Shown: one piece after another, positions 6,032-14,079 of the stretch
Layout of the letters: each line of letters starts with the position of its first letter
Numbering within the stretch: position 1 is the first letter of the stretch
From: a virus
Strand: one strand, 5' to 3'
Virus record (IMG/VR): IMGVR_UViG_3300020172_000467
Span: 1 to 33,256 of that record
Length of the DNA stretch: 33,256 nt
Notes under the pieces: model-generated
Databases searched by the model: none
Seen by the model: the letters and a program-made list of their open reading frames with translations, nothing else
What the model was told of the DNA's origin: nothing
Position numbers and translations under genes: made by a program

Positions 6032-9000
6032 TTATAGTCCGGCAGCAATATCACCAGTATTTTTCAAGCGTAGAGGAATGTAAATGAACTCTACTGCCTT
6101 GACTGGCTCAATAGCAATGTCTAACCATAGTTCTGAACGGTCAATTCTTGTAGGTGTGTTGTTTGTGTCATCACAAACTACTAAGAAGTCGTACAGTGCT
6201 CTTTGTCCTACTAGCTCTAATAGGAAACTTTCTGTTGCTTGTTTAATTTCGTTACGTGTGATTCTGTCATTGGGTTCAAACAAGAATGGTTTGACCAACA
6301 ATGATAATTGTCTACGTAAGTATGCTACTAAACGTGCAACGTTAATTCTATCTAATGCTGATGCATTTCTAGCACGAGTGTACTGTCCAAAGTTAACAAT
6401 GCCAGCACCTGGAATTGTTGCAATAGGATTAATTTTAACTCCTGCCAACACATCACGCAGACTTTGTGGTAGTGCAGTTGTTTTAAACTCACCGTCTACT
6501 AGATAACCAACGCTGGTTGCATTATCAACACCACCGCGTCTTGTACCAGCAGGTGCAAACCATTGGAAGCTACGTTGATCGCTTAGAGCAATAGTACGCA
6601 ACATCATGTGACTTGGTGGTACCACAATAAAGTTACCTAGGTTGTCATTAGTGAATCCACTTGGATAGAACATGGCCATGTATTCGTCATAGCTTACTGC
6701 ACCGTCATCACCGTTGTCAAATGCTAGGGCTTGATTGCTACCCCAAGCATTTAATGCTGTTCCTGTAGGTGCTAGGCGGAATGGTGTATCTCCAACAACA
6801 AATGCTGTTTGGCCGCGGTCTGCGTTGAATGCAACCATATTTTGAATAGCTTCTGGATAACCTGGTGCGGCAATCAAATTAAAGATCACAGTATCAGTGT
6901 CACGAATACTTTGATTTGCATCAATTAGGCCTTTTAATCCTTCGACTACAAAGCCGCGTTGAGCATGGCGACCAAAGCTGCCACGACCTACTGCATCGTT
7001 AGGACTTGCTGTAATCCAACGGTCTGCAGAGTATGTTGCCATATCTTCATTACCAAAACGTGCATTATTTCCGCTGTTAGCATCAAGATTTAAATGTGAT
7101 GCTACATATTTTTTAACGTTAAATCCACTTCGACGTAGATTCCATAACTTCATACCACGTGGGTATAGTGCAGGATCAGGAGCATCTGGATCTAGATAAT
7201 CACTGGTTAATAGATCTGTGATATCAGCAGGTGATGTATCAGAACCTGCTGTGCCCCAACGTGCATCTGCAAACAACCATCCATCTGGAGTTGTTTGGTC
7301 TCCGGTGTTTTGTAGTACCCATTTGCCGGCAACACGTAGATATACATCTTGTCCGTACATTTCGATATCTGCTGTAGAAATCCAAATATCATTGTCAACT
7401 AAAGGATCGCCTGTGCTTTGTGTAGTAGGTTCTGCACTGGCAACAATTGGACCAGCTGGATCAGTTGTAGGATAAAAACTTCTATAACCTTTCCATGTAG
7501 TACCGTTGTGAACCATAATATCAACTTCATCGACTACGCTGCTATACCATAGTTGTCCGTCGGCCGGATCAGTATAAGGTGCATTGTCTTTGGCTTCAAA
7601 AACCAATGGTTTCCAGTTTGAAGCAAAGAACGTAATATCTCTTGGATCATATGTTGCTTTAGCGTATAGATTCTTTGTACCTGATTCGACGCCAGTTGTG
7701 ACATTTCTACTCCATGCTGAGAATCCTAAGAAACTAGTCAATGGTGAGTTTGTTCCATTCTTTAGAAGAATTTCGCCGCCACGACTGTGTTGGATATTTA
7801 AACTTGTTGGTGTAGCACCGTTGTATGTTGCAGCCGATGCCGTTACAAAAGTTAAACCCGTAGAGCTGTTGATTTTTTGTATTACGCTAGCAACTGTGTC
7901 ACCAGGAGTTAGTGTAACTGTAACTGCTGCACTGAAGTTTGCAACACCGTTTGTAGATGTTGTTAGGCCTTCAGTGATAACAAACGTTGCTGTAGAAGCA
8001 ATTGTGCCTGTTGTTGCTACAGATGTAATCTTAGTTGCACCTGTGGCATTTCTACGCCATGCTTTGAATACAGTCAATTGAGGACTTGATGTAGTACCAT
8101 TACCCATTGCTGCATCGGTTTGAATGAATACTTTTCCAACTGGAATATCTCCAGTGCTACTTAAATCATTAGTAGCGGATTGAAATTCATCGTATAATGC
8201 AACACTTTGTAGTGTGAATTCAGCAGATGATGAATTGTATAGTTTGACATACCAGTCAGCACCATTATTTGGAGTTGTTGTTTTTACATAAACAGACCCG
8301 GTGGCATTTGTTGAAAAATCTGGGTATTTGTAATGCGGTCCTTGGAATAGAGCAACATCGGCTGTTGTACCTGCAGAAATACCAACGGCATCCAACATTG
8401 CTGTTAGTCCTGTGCCTGCTGCTACTGTAATTTTTCCGTCAGCTGTGGTACCGTTAGATTTTGCAGATGCATCAGCATATAATTCTAAGTAGCCGCCGCT
8501 ATTAACTTTAGCGCCAACACCGCGTTGGTACATTTGAGCATTAATACTAGAAGCCATTGCTGTAATATTAATTCCACTTAATGTAACAGTCTGACCGTTA
8601 ATTATTAAAGTATTGCCGTTATAACCAGTTAGATTAGGACTAGACTTAGTAGCTGTTACTAGCGGGTGACTGGTTTGCCAGCAGGTGCTTGAAAATGTAC
8701 TAGTAGCGTTAAATGCTGTTTCAATATTAGAACCTACAACTACCCATGTACCGTTAGAGTTTTTATACCAAACTCCCATTGAATTTAAACTGGTTGCAAT
8801 AATAGCATACTCGCCGCTGCTACCAAAGCTAGGTGCCGGTACTAGTCCTAGTCCGCTAACTGTGGCAGTTGCAAGATTATCGTTGTTAATTACTGTAACT
8901 GTTTTATTAGTAAATGTAGCATCAGTTTTATTCCACTCAAAAACCCCCCATTTTGTACTTAGGGTATCAAGCCAATATGTTCCACCAACTGGAGCACCAG

Positions 9001-9379
9001 TTGGAACTGTGGCACTTGGTGAAAGAGCAGCTAAGTCTAGATCTGCACGAACAACATACGCTCTTGAACTTACGCCTAACACGCTGTACGCAGCCTGTAG
9101 TCCGTATTCGTTTAATTCTCCACCATGTACAGGATTACTACTAGCATCAGTATAGAACAACGGAGTTCCGAATGTGTCGGTCAAATCGCGTTGACTGGTT
9201 ATTAAATAAACTTTGCCGGCATTAGCAGGATCTGTTCCTACTGCTAGGCCTGTTCCGCTGGCGTTTTGCTTGTTGGCAGCGGATGCAACAAAAATCATTG
9301 GTACTGTAGCGGGGGCAGCTGGTAAGTAAAAACTTTCGTCGATTACGCTGACTTCTACACCTGGTGAACTTAATGCCAT
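6032..9379 (-). CDS. 18: Tail sheath protein (gp18-like), strongly enlarged
   Basis: 1115 residues, against 659 in T4. It is the contractile sheath subunit. The N-terminus (SSPGVEVSVIDESFYLPA) and the C-terminal 400 residues (GFVVEGLKGLIDANQS, NFIVVPPSHMMLRTIALSDQ, WFAPAGTRRGG, NFGQYTRARNASALDRIN, RRQLSLLVKPFLFEPND) are typical sheath core. Between about residues 125 and 700 is a large insertion, probably the surface-exposed part. It contains several short Trp-centred units of the kind GTYWLDT...FEWN and LWYSS...NGTTWKGY, plus Thr/Ala/Ser-rich beta segments. GGGAG precedes the ATG by 9 nt. ACTAAATA upstream gives a leader of about 27 nt. Assignment is firm; the role of the insertion (decoration or host-surface binding) is inferred. 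Confidence 0.95.
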   Translation of the reverse strand: MALSSPGVEVSVIDESFYLPAAPATVPMIFVASAANKQNASGTGLAVGTDPANAGKVYLITSQRDLTDTFGTPLFYTDASSNPVHGGELNEYGLQAAYSVLGVSSRAYVVRADLDLAALSPSATVPTGAPVGGTYWLDTLSTKWGVFEWNKTDATFTNKTVTVINNDNLATATVSGLGLVPAPSFGSSGEYAIIATSLNSMGVWYKNSNGTWVVVGSNIETAFNATSTFSSTCWQTSHPLVTATKSSPNLTGYNGNTLIINGQTVTLSGINITAMASSINAQMYQRGVGAKVNSGGYLELYADASAKSNGTTADGKITVAAGTGLTAMLDAVGISAGTTADVALFQGPHYKYPDFSTNATGSVYVKTTTPNNGADWYVKLYNSSSAEFTLQSVALYDEFQSATNDLSSTGDIPVGKVFIQTDAAMGNGTTSSPQLTVFKAWRRNATGATKITSVATTGTIASTATFVITEGLTTSTNGVANFSAAVTVTLTPGDTVASVIQKINSSTGLTFVTASAATYNGATPTSLNIQHSRGGEILLKNGTNSPLTSFLGFSAWSRNVTTGVESGTKNLYAKATYDPRDITFFASNWKPLVFEAKDNAPYTDPADGQLWYSSVVDEVDIMVHNGTTWKGYRSFYPTTDPAGPIVASAEPTTQSTGDPLVDNDIWISTADIEMYGQDVYLRVAGKWVLQNTGDQTTPDGWLFADARWGTAGSDTSPADITDLLTSDYLDPDAPDPALYPRGMKLWNLRRSGFNVKKYVASHLNLDANSGNNARFGNEDMATYSADRWITASPNDAVGRGSFGRHAQRGFVVEGLKGLIDANQSIRDTDTVIFNLIAAPGYPEAIQNMVAFNADRGQTAFVVGDTPFRLAPTGTALNAWGSNQALAFDNGDDGAVSYDEYMAMFYPSGFTNDNLGNFIVVPPSHMMLRTIALSDQRSFQWFAPAGTRRGGVDNATSVGYLVDGEFKTTALPQSLRDVLAGVKINPIATIPGAGIVNFGQYTRARNASALDRINVARLVAYLRRQLSLLVKPFLFEPNDRITRNEIKQATESFLLELVGQRALYDFLVVCDDTNNTPTRIDRSELWLDIAIEPVKAVEFIYIPLRLKNTGDIAAGL

Positions 9380-9411
9380 TTGTTATCTCCCATAAATGGT
9401 TTCTTCTTGTA

Positions 9412-9419
9412 TATTTAGT
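9412..9419 (-). promoter_or_regulatory. Late promoter -10 box (ACTAAATA) before gp18
   Basis: Same octamer as before the 534-aa gene, here 32 nt before the ATG, giving a 27-nt leader that contains GGGAG. The opposite strand starts the small ORF at 9424, so two units diverge from here. Confidence 0.6.
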
Positions 9420-9423
9420 GAGA

Positions 9424-9483
9424 ATGGTTAAAAAGTCCCGGCTTAAATACGGTACAAAAGGGATTAAAAAGGGCGGTGTATGA
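9424..9483 (+). CDS. Possible 19-codon ORF overlapping the HNH gene start
   Basis: A short ORF, MVKKSRLKYGTKGIKKGGV, ends in a TGA that overlaps the ATG of the HNH gene (GTATGA). The peptide is very basic and Gly-rich. From memory, related phage HNH proteins begin with a similar RLKYGTKG-KKGGV stretch fused directly before the LCKKC zinc motif. This could therefore be either the detached N-terminus of the HNH protein (one-base frame change) or a coupled leader. No good Shine-Dalgarno sequence is visible. Confidence 0.5.
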   Translation: MVKKSRLKYGTKGIKKGGV

Positions 9484-9815
9484 GAGATCTATGTAAAAAA
9501 TGTCAGCGTAGACCTGTTGCTATTAATTATAAAAAAGAAGGCAGGATATTTTACAGGTCAATATGCGATCACTGTGCAAAAGACTTTAAAACAAATCGTC
9601 CTAGTTGGGTAAACACAGGATACAAAAAGAAAACCGCATGTGATAGATGCGGTTTTAAAAGTGAGGATACTAATCAACTAGACGTTTATCACATAGACGG
9701 TGATGTTAATAATTGTAGATACGAGAATTTAAAAACCGTCTGTGCTAACTGTCAACGATTATTACACAAACTTAAACTTCCCTGGAAACGGGGAGATCTG
9801 ACACCAGACTTTTAA
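9480..9815 (+). CDS. HNH-type zinc-binding endonuclease-like protein
   Basis: 111 residues. Cysteine pairs C5/C8 and C29/C32 form an N-terminal zinc ribbon. C54/C57 and C88/C91 frame the HNH core LDVYHIDGDVNN with His71, Asp73, Asn78 and Asn83 (ENLKTVCANC). The residue after the last CxxC is Gln92, where classical HNH enzymes often have His, so activity is uncertain. HNH genes of this kind are scattered in T4-like phages as free-standing homing-type endonucleases. It is on the strand opposite its neighbours, diverging from gp18, and its 3' end overlaps the end of the dNMP kinase gene by 44 bp. The start at 9480 is coupled to the upstream 19-codon ORF. Confidence 0.8.
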   Translation: MRDLCKKCQRRPVAINYKKEGRIFYRSICDHCAKDFKTNRPSWVNTGYKKKTACDRCGFKSEDTNQLDVYHIDGDVNNCRYENLKTVCANCQRLLHKLKLPWKRGDLTPDF

Positions 9816-10428
9816 TCTGCTGACACATGACATCAATAGTGGTATCGTTAATCACGGTATGATCGATGTTGCCGCCGACCCAAGCTGTTTCGCTTGCATG
9901 TATTCCTAGTCTTTCTAATTTTGCTGTACTTAAAGACCATGTAGAATTGCCGTCTGGCCCGTGATTTACTGATAACGCAGCGTCATACCAGTCTGGATCG
10001 TTGCCACGTTTGATTCTCACTACAAGTCCGCCGGCATTGTGAATTGCTTTGATTTCGTTAGGAAAACGCACATCTGAGATAACAATATTATCTTTGGTTT
10101 TTCGCATTTTGTTTTCTAAACTAGCAATCCAGATATCGTCATGAAATCCTTGACGGCAAACTTCTGTGCCCCATTGCTGTAATACCCATCGGGGAGTAAG
10201 TTTAGGAATATTAAGTCGCTTGCTCCACCATATATCTGGTTGTTCTCTCCACTTGCGAGCTTCTGCTGTTCGTCCTTCTAGCAAGGTTCTATCCCAACCA
10301 AATACCTGTGCTACGGCATCTTTTAGTGTGTTAGCAAATGAGTCACGTCTAAAACCGTGACAGTTAACTAGGTAATCTGCGGCTGTATCTTTGCCGCTGC
10401 CGATAAATCCAACAAAACCAATAATCAT
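9772..10428 (-). CDS. 1: Deoxynucleoside monophosphate kinase (gp1-like)
   Basis: 218 residues from the chosen start. It phosphorylates dNMPs to dNDPs for phage DNA synthesis in the cytoplasm. The P-loop is GFIGSGKDT at residues 7-15 (invariant Lys13). Further family features are FANTLKDAVAQVFGW, the arginine-rich lid region REQPDIWW, TPRWVLQQWGTE and the strand IVISDVRFPNE. The frame opens earlier, at 10446 (MASGDT), but AGGGGA just before MIIGFVG at 10428 favours the internal start, which also puts the P-loop at the usual place. A sigma70-like promoter lies upstream, unlike the late boxes elsewhere, which fits early expression. The gene converges on the HNH gene and overlaps its 3' end. Confidence 0.92.
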   Translation of the reverse strand: MIIGFVGFIGSGKDTAADYLVNCHGFRRDSFANTLKDAVAQVFGWDRTLLEGRTAEARKWREQPDIWWSKRLNIPKLTPRWVLQQWGTEVCRQGFHDDIWIASLENKMRKTKDNIVISDVRFPNEIKAIHNAGGLVVRIKRGNDPDWYDAALSVNHGPDGNSTWSLSTAKLERLGIHASETAWVGGNIDHTVINDTTIDVMCQQIKSLVSDLPVSREV

Positions 10429-10449
10429 AGTATCCCCTGATGCCACTAT

Positions 10450-10478
10450 AATTTATTATATTTTTGTTACAATGTCAA
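10450..10478 (-). promoter_or_regulatory. Sigma70-like promoter before dNMP kinase
   Basis: A perfect -35 TTGACA (10473-10478 on the minus strand) is followed after 17 bp by TAAATT (10450-10455), a 4-of-6 match to TATAAT. It lies between the gp13 stop and the kinase start. Good for an early or middle promoter, but the -10 is weak. Confidence 0.55.
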
Positions 10479-10485
10479 ATTTTTA

Positions 10486-11244
10486 TTAGCCGATTACAAA
10501 AGACATAGGAGTTTGATTGTCTTTGTAGTTGATTAGATCCATTTCTAACATTTCCATTTCAGCTTTACCTTCAGCTTTGAGTGCCGAACCGTTCAGCTGT
10601 GTTCCACCTTGCGGACTGGCGATTGTAGCGAACTTTTCACGGGCTTCTCCTAGCATTACTTTACAGTTAGCTAGAGCATAGTCCTTGACCCATATTCCGG
10701 AATATGTATCTTGAAATAATGCAAAATCAGGTTTCTGATTATACATCCAAAGCAAGACGTTTTCTTCGCCACGGGGGCGTTGAGTAATTCTTAAACGTTT
10801 ATAAGTAGGATTCCAGTCAAAGTTTATATAGCTACCAAACATTTTACCAACTTCTTTTTGGTAGCTGGCGAACATATAGTAGGTTGATAAGCCGCCCATG
10901 TTGGTGCTAGCCAGCAAATAGGTATTAGAATAAGCTAGGTTAAAGGGTTCAAATAATGTACCGCCATCGCCTCCGCCTGTTCTAGAACCGATACTGCGTC
11001 GAAATACCTGTCTAACCTGCATAACTTCAGGTGCTAGAGTGTACTCATTTACGTCAGTCTGTAGGGTTAGAAATCCGAAGCTTTCTTCTACTGCATTACT
11101 GCTGCGTTGACGGTACTTCATTAGGGCACGATCAATTGCAGTATTATAGTGAATAGGGTCTAGTTCGACGTCGATCATACCGTCGCCAAGCATGGCACGG
11201 ATGTATGCAACTACTTTTTCTTTTTCTGTTTCAAGTTCGCTCAT
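10486..11244 (-). CDS. 13: Neck protein (gp13-like)
   Basis: 252 residues. T4 gp13 forms part of the neck that joins the filled head to the tail. Family-typical segments are AIDRALMKYRQRSSNAVEESF near residue 32, VNEYTLAPEVMQVRQVFRR near 65, the Gly-rich RTGGGDGGTLFEPF, MFASYQKEVGKMFG, VLLWMYNQKP and the C-terminal half KVMLGEAREKFATIASPQGG with ALKAEGKAEMEMLE. No Shine-Dalgarno sequence is evident. GGTAAATA ends 5 nt before the ATG. The gene diverges from the plus-strand gp14-like gene across a 28-bp gap, whereas T4 has genes 13, 14 and 15 in one direction. Confidence 0.88.
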   Translation of the reverse strand: MSELETEKEKVVAYIRAMLGDGMIDVELDPIHYNTAIDRALMKYRQRSSNAVEESFGFLTLQTDVNEYTLAPEVMQVRQVFRRSIGSRTGGGDGGTLFEPFNLAYSNTYLLASTNMGGLSTYYMFASYQKEVGKMFGSYINFDWNPTYKRLRITQRPRGEENVLLWMYNQKPDFALFQDTYSGIWVKDYALANCKVMLGEAREKFATIASPQGGTQLNGSALKAEGKAEMEMLEMDLINYKDNQTPMSFVIG

Positions 11245-11249
11245 ACAGT

Positions 11250-11257
11250 TATTTACC
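11250..11257 (-). promoter_or_regulatory. Late promoter -10 box (GGTAAATA) before gp13
   Basis: GGTAAATA on the minus strand, last A 6 nt from the A of the gp13 ATG, so predicted +1 coincides with the start codon. It directly abuts the plus-strand box at 11258. The AGG inside could act as a weak, distant Shine-Dalgarno on a longer transcript. Confidence 0.5.
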
Positions 11258-11265
11258 TATAAATA
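11258..11265 (+). promoter_or_regulatory. Late promoter -10 box (TATAAATA) before gp14-like gene
   Basis: A perfect T4 late consensus on the plus strand. T4 spacing puts +1 at 11271, two bases before the ATG at 11273, so the mRNA would be almost leaderless. No Shine-Dalgarno sequence is possible in so short a leader. Confidence 0.65.
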
Positions 11266-11272
11266 TACAACT

Positions 11273-12481
11273 ATGCCAAGACTCTCTCTTTACCGCCCAG
11301 AAAAGGGCAACGATTTTCGCTTGCTCGATCGTGTAATCAACGAACAATTTCAAGTGGGCGGCACTGATATTGTTGTACACAAATATCTAGGGCCGCAAGA
11401 TCCAGATGCTACTGATGCTTCACCCTCTACGCCTGTAAATGGTAATCCTATTGCTGAATTAGGAATTCAGGATGTACTATTCATGGAAAATAGAGATAGA
11501 AAATACGACAGAGATGTCTATGTAACCCGTGGAATTTATACCATGCAGGACATTGACTTTAATCTCAGTCAGTTTGGATTCTTTTTAACCAACGACAATA
11601 TCATGATCACGTTTCACTTACGTGCTACTGTAGATCTTCTTGGCAGGAAATTAATGAGTGGCGATGTATTAGAGCTTCCTCACTTAAAAGACGAATATGC
11701 TCTAGGCGACGACATGGTTGCACTAAAGCGGTTTTATGTAATCACAGATGTTACTCGTGCTGCTACAGGTTATAGTCAAACATGGTATCCGCATTTACTT
11801 CGTGTAAAATGTGAACCGCTAGTTGACAGTCAAGAATTTAAACAAATTTTAGATGGCGATGCCGGCGATGGGGTTAATAGTTTACGCGATGTTATGTCAA
11901 TGTACAATAAAAATATCGAAATTAATAATCAAATCATTGCTCAAGCAGAAGAAGATGCTAATGTTAGTGGATATGACACTACGCAATTCTATGTATTACC
12001 AACTAAAGAAGATGGATTACTAAGTATTCTTGATGCTAGTATTGCTGACCGCGATGCTAGTGAAGATGATCACGTTGCCGATGCTTCCAGTGTATTCTTG
12101 GCTCCTGATAAAGATGTTTATATTACACCGGTACCAGACGGCGGTGACGGAATACCGCCAAATGGTGCTCCGTATAGTTTTGGAATTTCATTCCCATCTA
12201 TGCCTACCGCAGGAACGTATCACTTAAGAACAGATTATCTACCTAATAGATTGTTCAGATATAACGGAAGTACTTGGATTTATATCGAAAGTAATATTAG
12301 AATGACTATGACTAATAAACCAGTAGATGGTATTCCTGCTCCTGATGCGTTAACTAGACATAACTTAGTGGGTAGTTTTATTAATAATAATAACACCGCA
12401 ACTATTGCAGGAAAAGTTATTGAAGAAAGACAGAGTCTAAGCAAGGCTCTAAAGAAACAAAAGCCTCAGGCAGATATGTAA
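11273..12481 (+). CDS. Neck/virion structural protein (gp14-like)
   Basis: 402 residues from MPRLSLYRPEKGNDF. The open frame continues upstream, but that part lies antisense to gp13 and across the promoters, so 11273 is chosen. Conserved-looking parts: INEQFQVGGTDIVVHKYLGP, QDVLFMENRDRKYD, RGIYTMQDIDFNLSQFG, LMSGDVLELPHLKDEYAL and SQTWYPHLLRVKCEPLVDSQEF. I recall this protein next to gp13 in marine T4-like phages, labelled neck protein gp14 or virion structural protein; the relation to T4 gp14 (256 aa) is by context and general layout. Residues 313-341 (GTYHLRTDY...RYNGSTWIYI) form a Trp-centred unit like those in the sheath insertion. It begins a plus-strand operon with the Cys-rich protein and the gp15-like gene. 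Confidence 0.75.
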   Translation: MPRLSLYRPEKGNDFRLLDRVINEQFQVGGTDIVVHKYLGPQDPDATDASPSTPVNGNPIAELGIQDVLFMENRDRKYDRDVYVTRGIYTMQDIDFNLSQFGFFLTNDNIMITFHLRATVDLLGRKLMSGDVLELPHLKDEYALGDDMVALKRFYVITDVTRAATGYSQTWYPHLLRVKCEPLVDSQEFKQILDGDAGDGVNSLRDVMSMYNKNIEINNQIIAQAEEDANVSGYDTTQFYVLPTKEDGLLSILDASIADRDASEDDHVADASSVFLAPDKDVYITPVPDGGDGIPPNGAPYSFGISFPSMPTAGTYHLRTDYLPNRLFRYNGSTWIYIESNIRMTMTNKPVDGIPAPDALTRHNLVGSFINNNNTATIAGKVIEERQSLSKALKKQKPQADM

Positions 12482-12652
12482 ATGAAAAAATTTGAGAAAT
12501 ATATGGACGATTTTGAAAATTATAAAAGATATACATTTAAATGCAAGTGCGGATGTCCGCAACATTGTGGACATAGTTGTTTAGACTGTGATTATTGTTC
12601 AGACTGCGAATGTGAAACTTGTATTAATCAACAAGAACAGGAAAACAAATAA
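12482..12652 (+). CDS. 56-aa cysteine-rich putative metal-binding protein
   Basis: Starts directly after the stop of the gp14-like gene, and its own stop overlaps the next ATG (TAATG), so it is fully embedded in the operon. The first 20 residues are charged and aromatic (MKKFEKYMDDFENYKRY). Residues 21-47 hold ten cysteines (21, 23, 25, 29, 33, 36, 39, 42, 44, 47) plus His28 and His31, enough for two or three metal sites. The pattern CKCGCPQHCGHSC is not a standard zinc finger I can name. There is no signal peptide, so it probably acts in the cytoplasm or inside an assembling structure. Function unknown. Confidence 0.75.
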   Translation: MKKFEKYMDDFENYKRYTFKCKCGCPQHCGHSCLDCDYCSDCECETCINQQEQENK

Positions 12653-14079
12653 TGGAGCACTTCTACGATGGCCAAATACGCCGTTACCTAACACAGTTTA
12701 TGAGGTTAATGAGTAACTTTACCTATAAAGATGCTCGTGGCAATCTCACACAAATACCTGTTCGCTACGGAGACATGACTAGACAAGTCGCCGGTGTGAT
12801 GAAAAAGAACAGTGAAAACGTTTTAAACTCTGCACCGTTTATTGCCTGTTATATTAAGAGTCTAGATTTTGCTAGGGATCGTTTACAAGATCCTACGTAT
12901 ATCGGTAAAATGCATATTCGTGAAAGACAATATGGCTATGTTGATGAAAATCCAGATAGTCCTACATATGGTCAAACTATAGAAGGGTACGCAAACGCAC
13001 AAGGTGAAAATTACACCGTTGAGAGATTGATGCCAAGTCCTTATAATCTAACGTTTTGTGCGGATGTATGGTCAACAAACACTGACCAAAAGTTACAGAT
13101 ATTAGAACAAATACTGGTATTGTTTAGACCAGCTATGGAAATACAAACTACCAACAACTACATTGACTGGACAAGTTTAAGTTATGTTGAACTAACTGGG
13201 ACTAACTGGAGTAGTAAACAGATTCCACAAGGTACTGAGAATGACATCGATATCAGTAACCTAACGTTTATTACTCCTATTTGGATTAGCCCTCCAGCTA
13301 AGGTTAAAAAATTAGGAATTATTACAAAGATTATTGCCAACGCTTTCACAGAACCTACTGGCACTATCGGTTCTGGTCAGCTGGCTTTTAGCAATCCAGT
13401 ATCTCCAGTTGTGGTCACTCCAGGTAATTTTTCAGTGTTAATGACTAACAGTACTGCACGACTAATGGCCGCTGGCGAAAATCTAGCAGTGAATGATTTA
13501 GAAAAAGTTCAAGTTAAAGCTGGTGTTAAAATAAACTGGCGTGTACTAATAGATTTATATCCTGGGAAATTTAGAGCAGGACTAAGCCATATTGAATTGA
13601 CTAAACCTGATGGAAATCGTATTGTTGGTTACCTAAGTATTAATCCTATAGACGAAGGTGAGATGGAGTTACTTAATGTACAATACGACGGTGAGACACT
13701 GTTGAATACAGACATCAGTGATTTAACTTCGACTTATACTAGAGGCACAGTTAATGCTATCATAAATCCTTTGACTTTTAATCCAGGGGTATCCAGCGTT
13801 GACACACGATATCTAATATTAGAAGACATATCTTCCACTGATGCAGACGGTCCAAGTGCATGGAAGAATAATGATGGCACTGATGTTGTTGCATCGGCTA
13901 ATGATATTATTCAATGGAACGGCGTTAAATGGGATATTATTTTCAATTCTGCAGAAGTTACAGACATTGTTTATATAACTAATTCATATACAGGTACGCA
14001 ATACAAATGGGATGACGGACAATGGTCTAAGAGTATCGACGGTATGTATTATCCAGGAGAATGGAGATTAGTTCTGTAA
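12652..14079 (+). CDS. 15: Tail completion / sheath stabiliser protein (gp15-like)
   Basis: 475 residues, against 272 in T4 gp15, which caps the tail and locks the sheath for head joining. The N-terminal 230 residues carry the expected layout: MEHFYDGQIRRYLTQFMRLMSNF, IPVRYGDMTRQVAGVM, a central PSPYNLTFCADVWSTNTDQK and LEQILVLFRPAMEIQTT. The C-terminal half is additional. Residues 384-475 hold tandem Trp-centred beta units (IIQWNGVKWDIIF, QYKWDDGQWSKSI, PGEWRLVL) resembling the sheath insertion and the end of the gp14-like protein. The ATG overlaps the stop of the Cys-rich ORF. The last 19 nt overlap the Nudix start. Assignment rests on pattern and neck-gene context. Confidence 0.7.
   Translation: MEHFYDGQIRRYLTQFMRLMSNFTYKDARGNLTQIPVRYGDMTRQVAGVMKKNSENVLNSAPFIACYIKSLDFARDRLQDPTYIGKMHIRERQYGYVDENPDSPTYGQTIEGYANAQGENYTVERLMPSPYNLTFCADVWSTNTDQKLQILEQILVLFRPAMEIQTTNNYIDWTSLSYVELTGTNWSSKQIPQGTENDIDISNLTFITPIWISPPAKVKKLGIITKIIANAFTEPTGTIGSGQLAFSNPVSPVVVTPGNFSVLMTNSTARLMAAGENLAVNDLEKVQVKAGVKINWRVLIDLYPGKFRAGLSHIELTKPDGNRIVGYLSINPIDEGEMELLNVQYDGETLLNTDISDLTSTYTRGTVNAIINPLTFNPGVSSVDTRYLILEDISSTDADGPSAWKNNDGTDVVASANDIIQWNGVKWDIIFNSAEVTDIVYITNSYTGTQYKWDDGQWSKSIDGMYYPGEWRLVL

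Noticed and set aside
7207-7475. Short ORFs on both strands inside the sheath gene
   Set aside because: They are frame shadows of gp18 with no start signals or domain content.
11192-11272. Upstream extension of the gp14-like gene to 11192
   Set aside because: That stretch is antisense to gp13 and spans both promoter boxes; the MPRLSLYRPEKG start at 11273 fits the family as I recall it.
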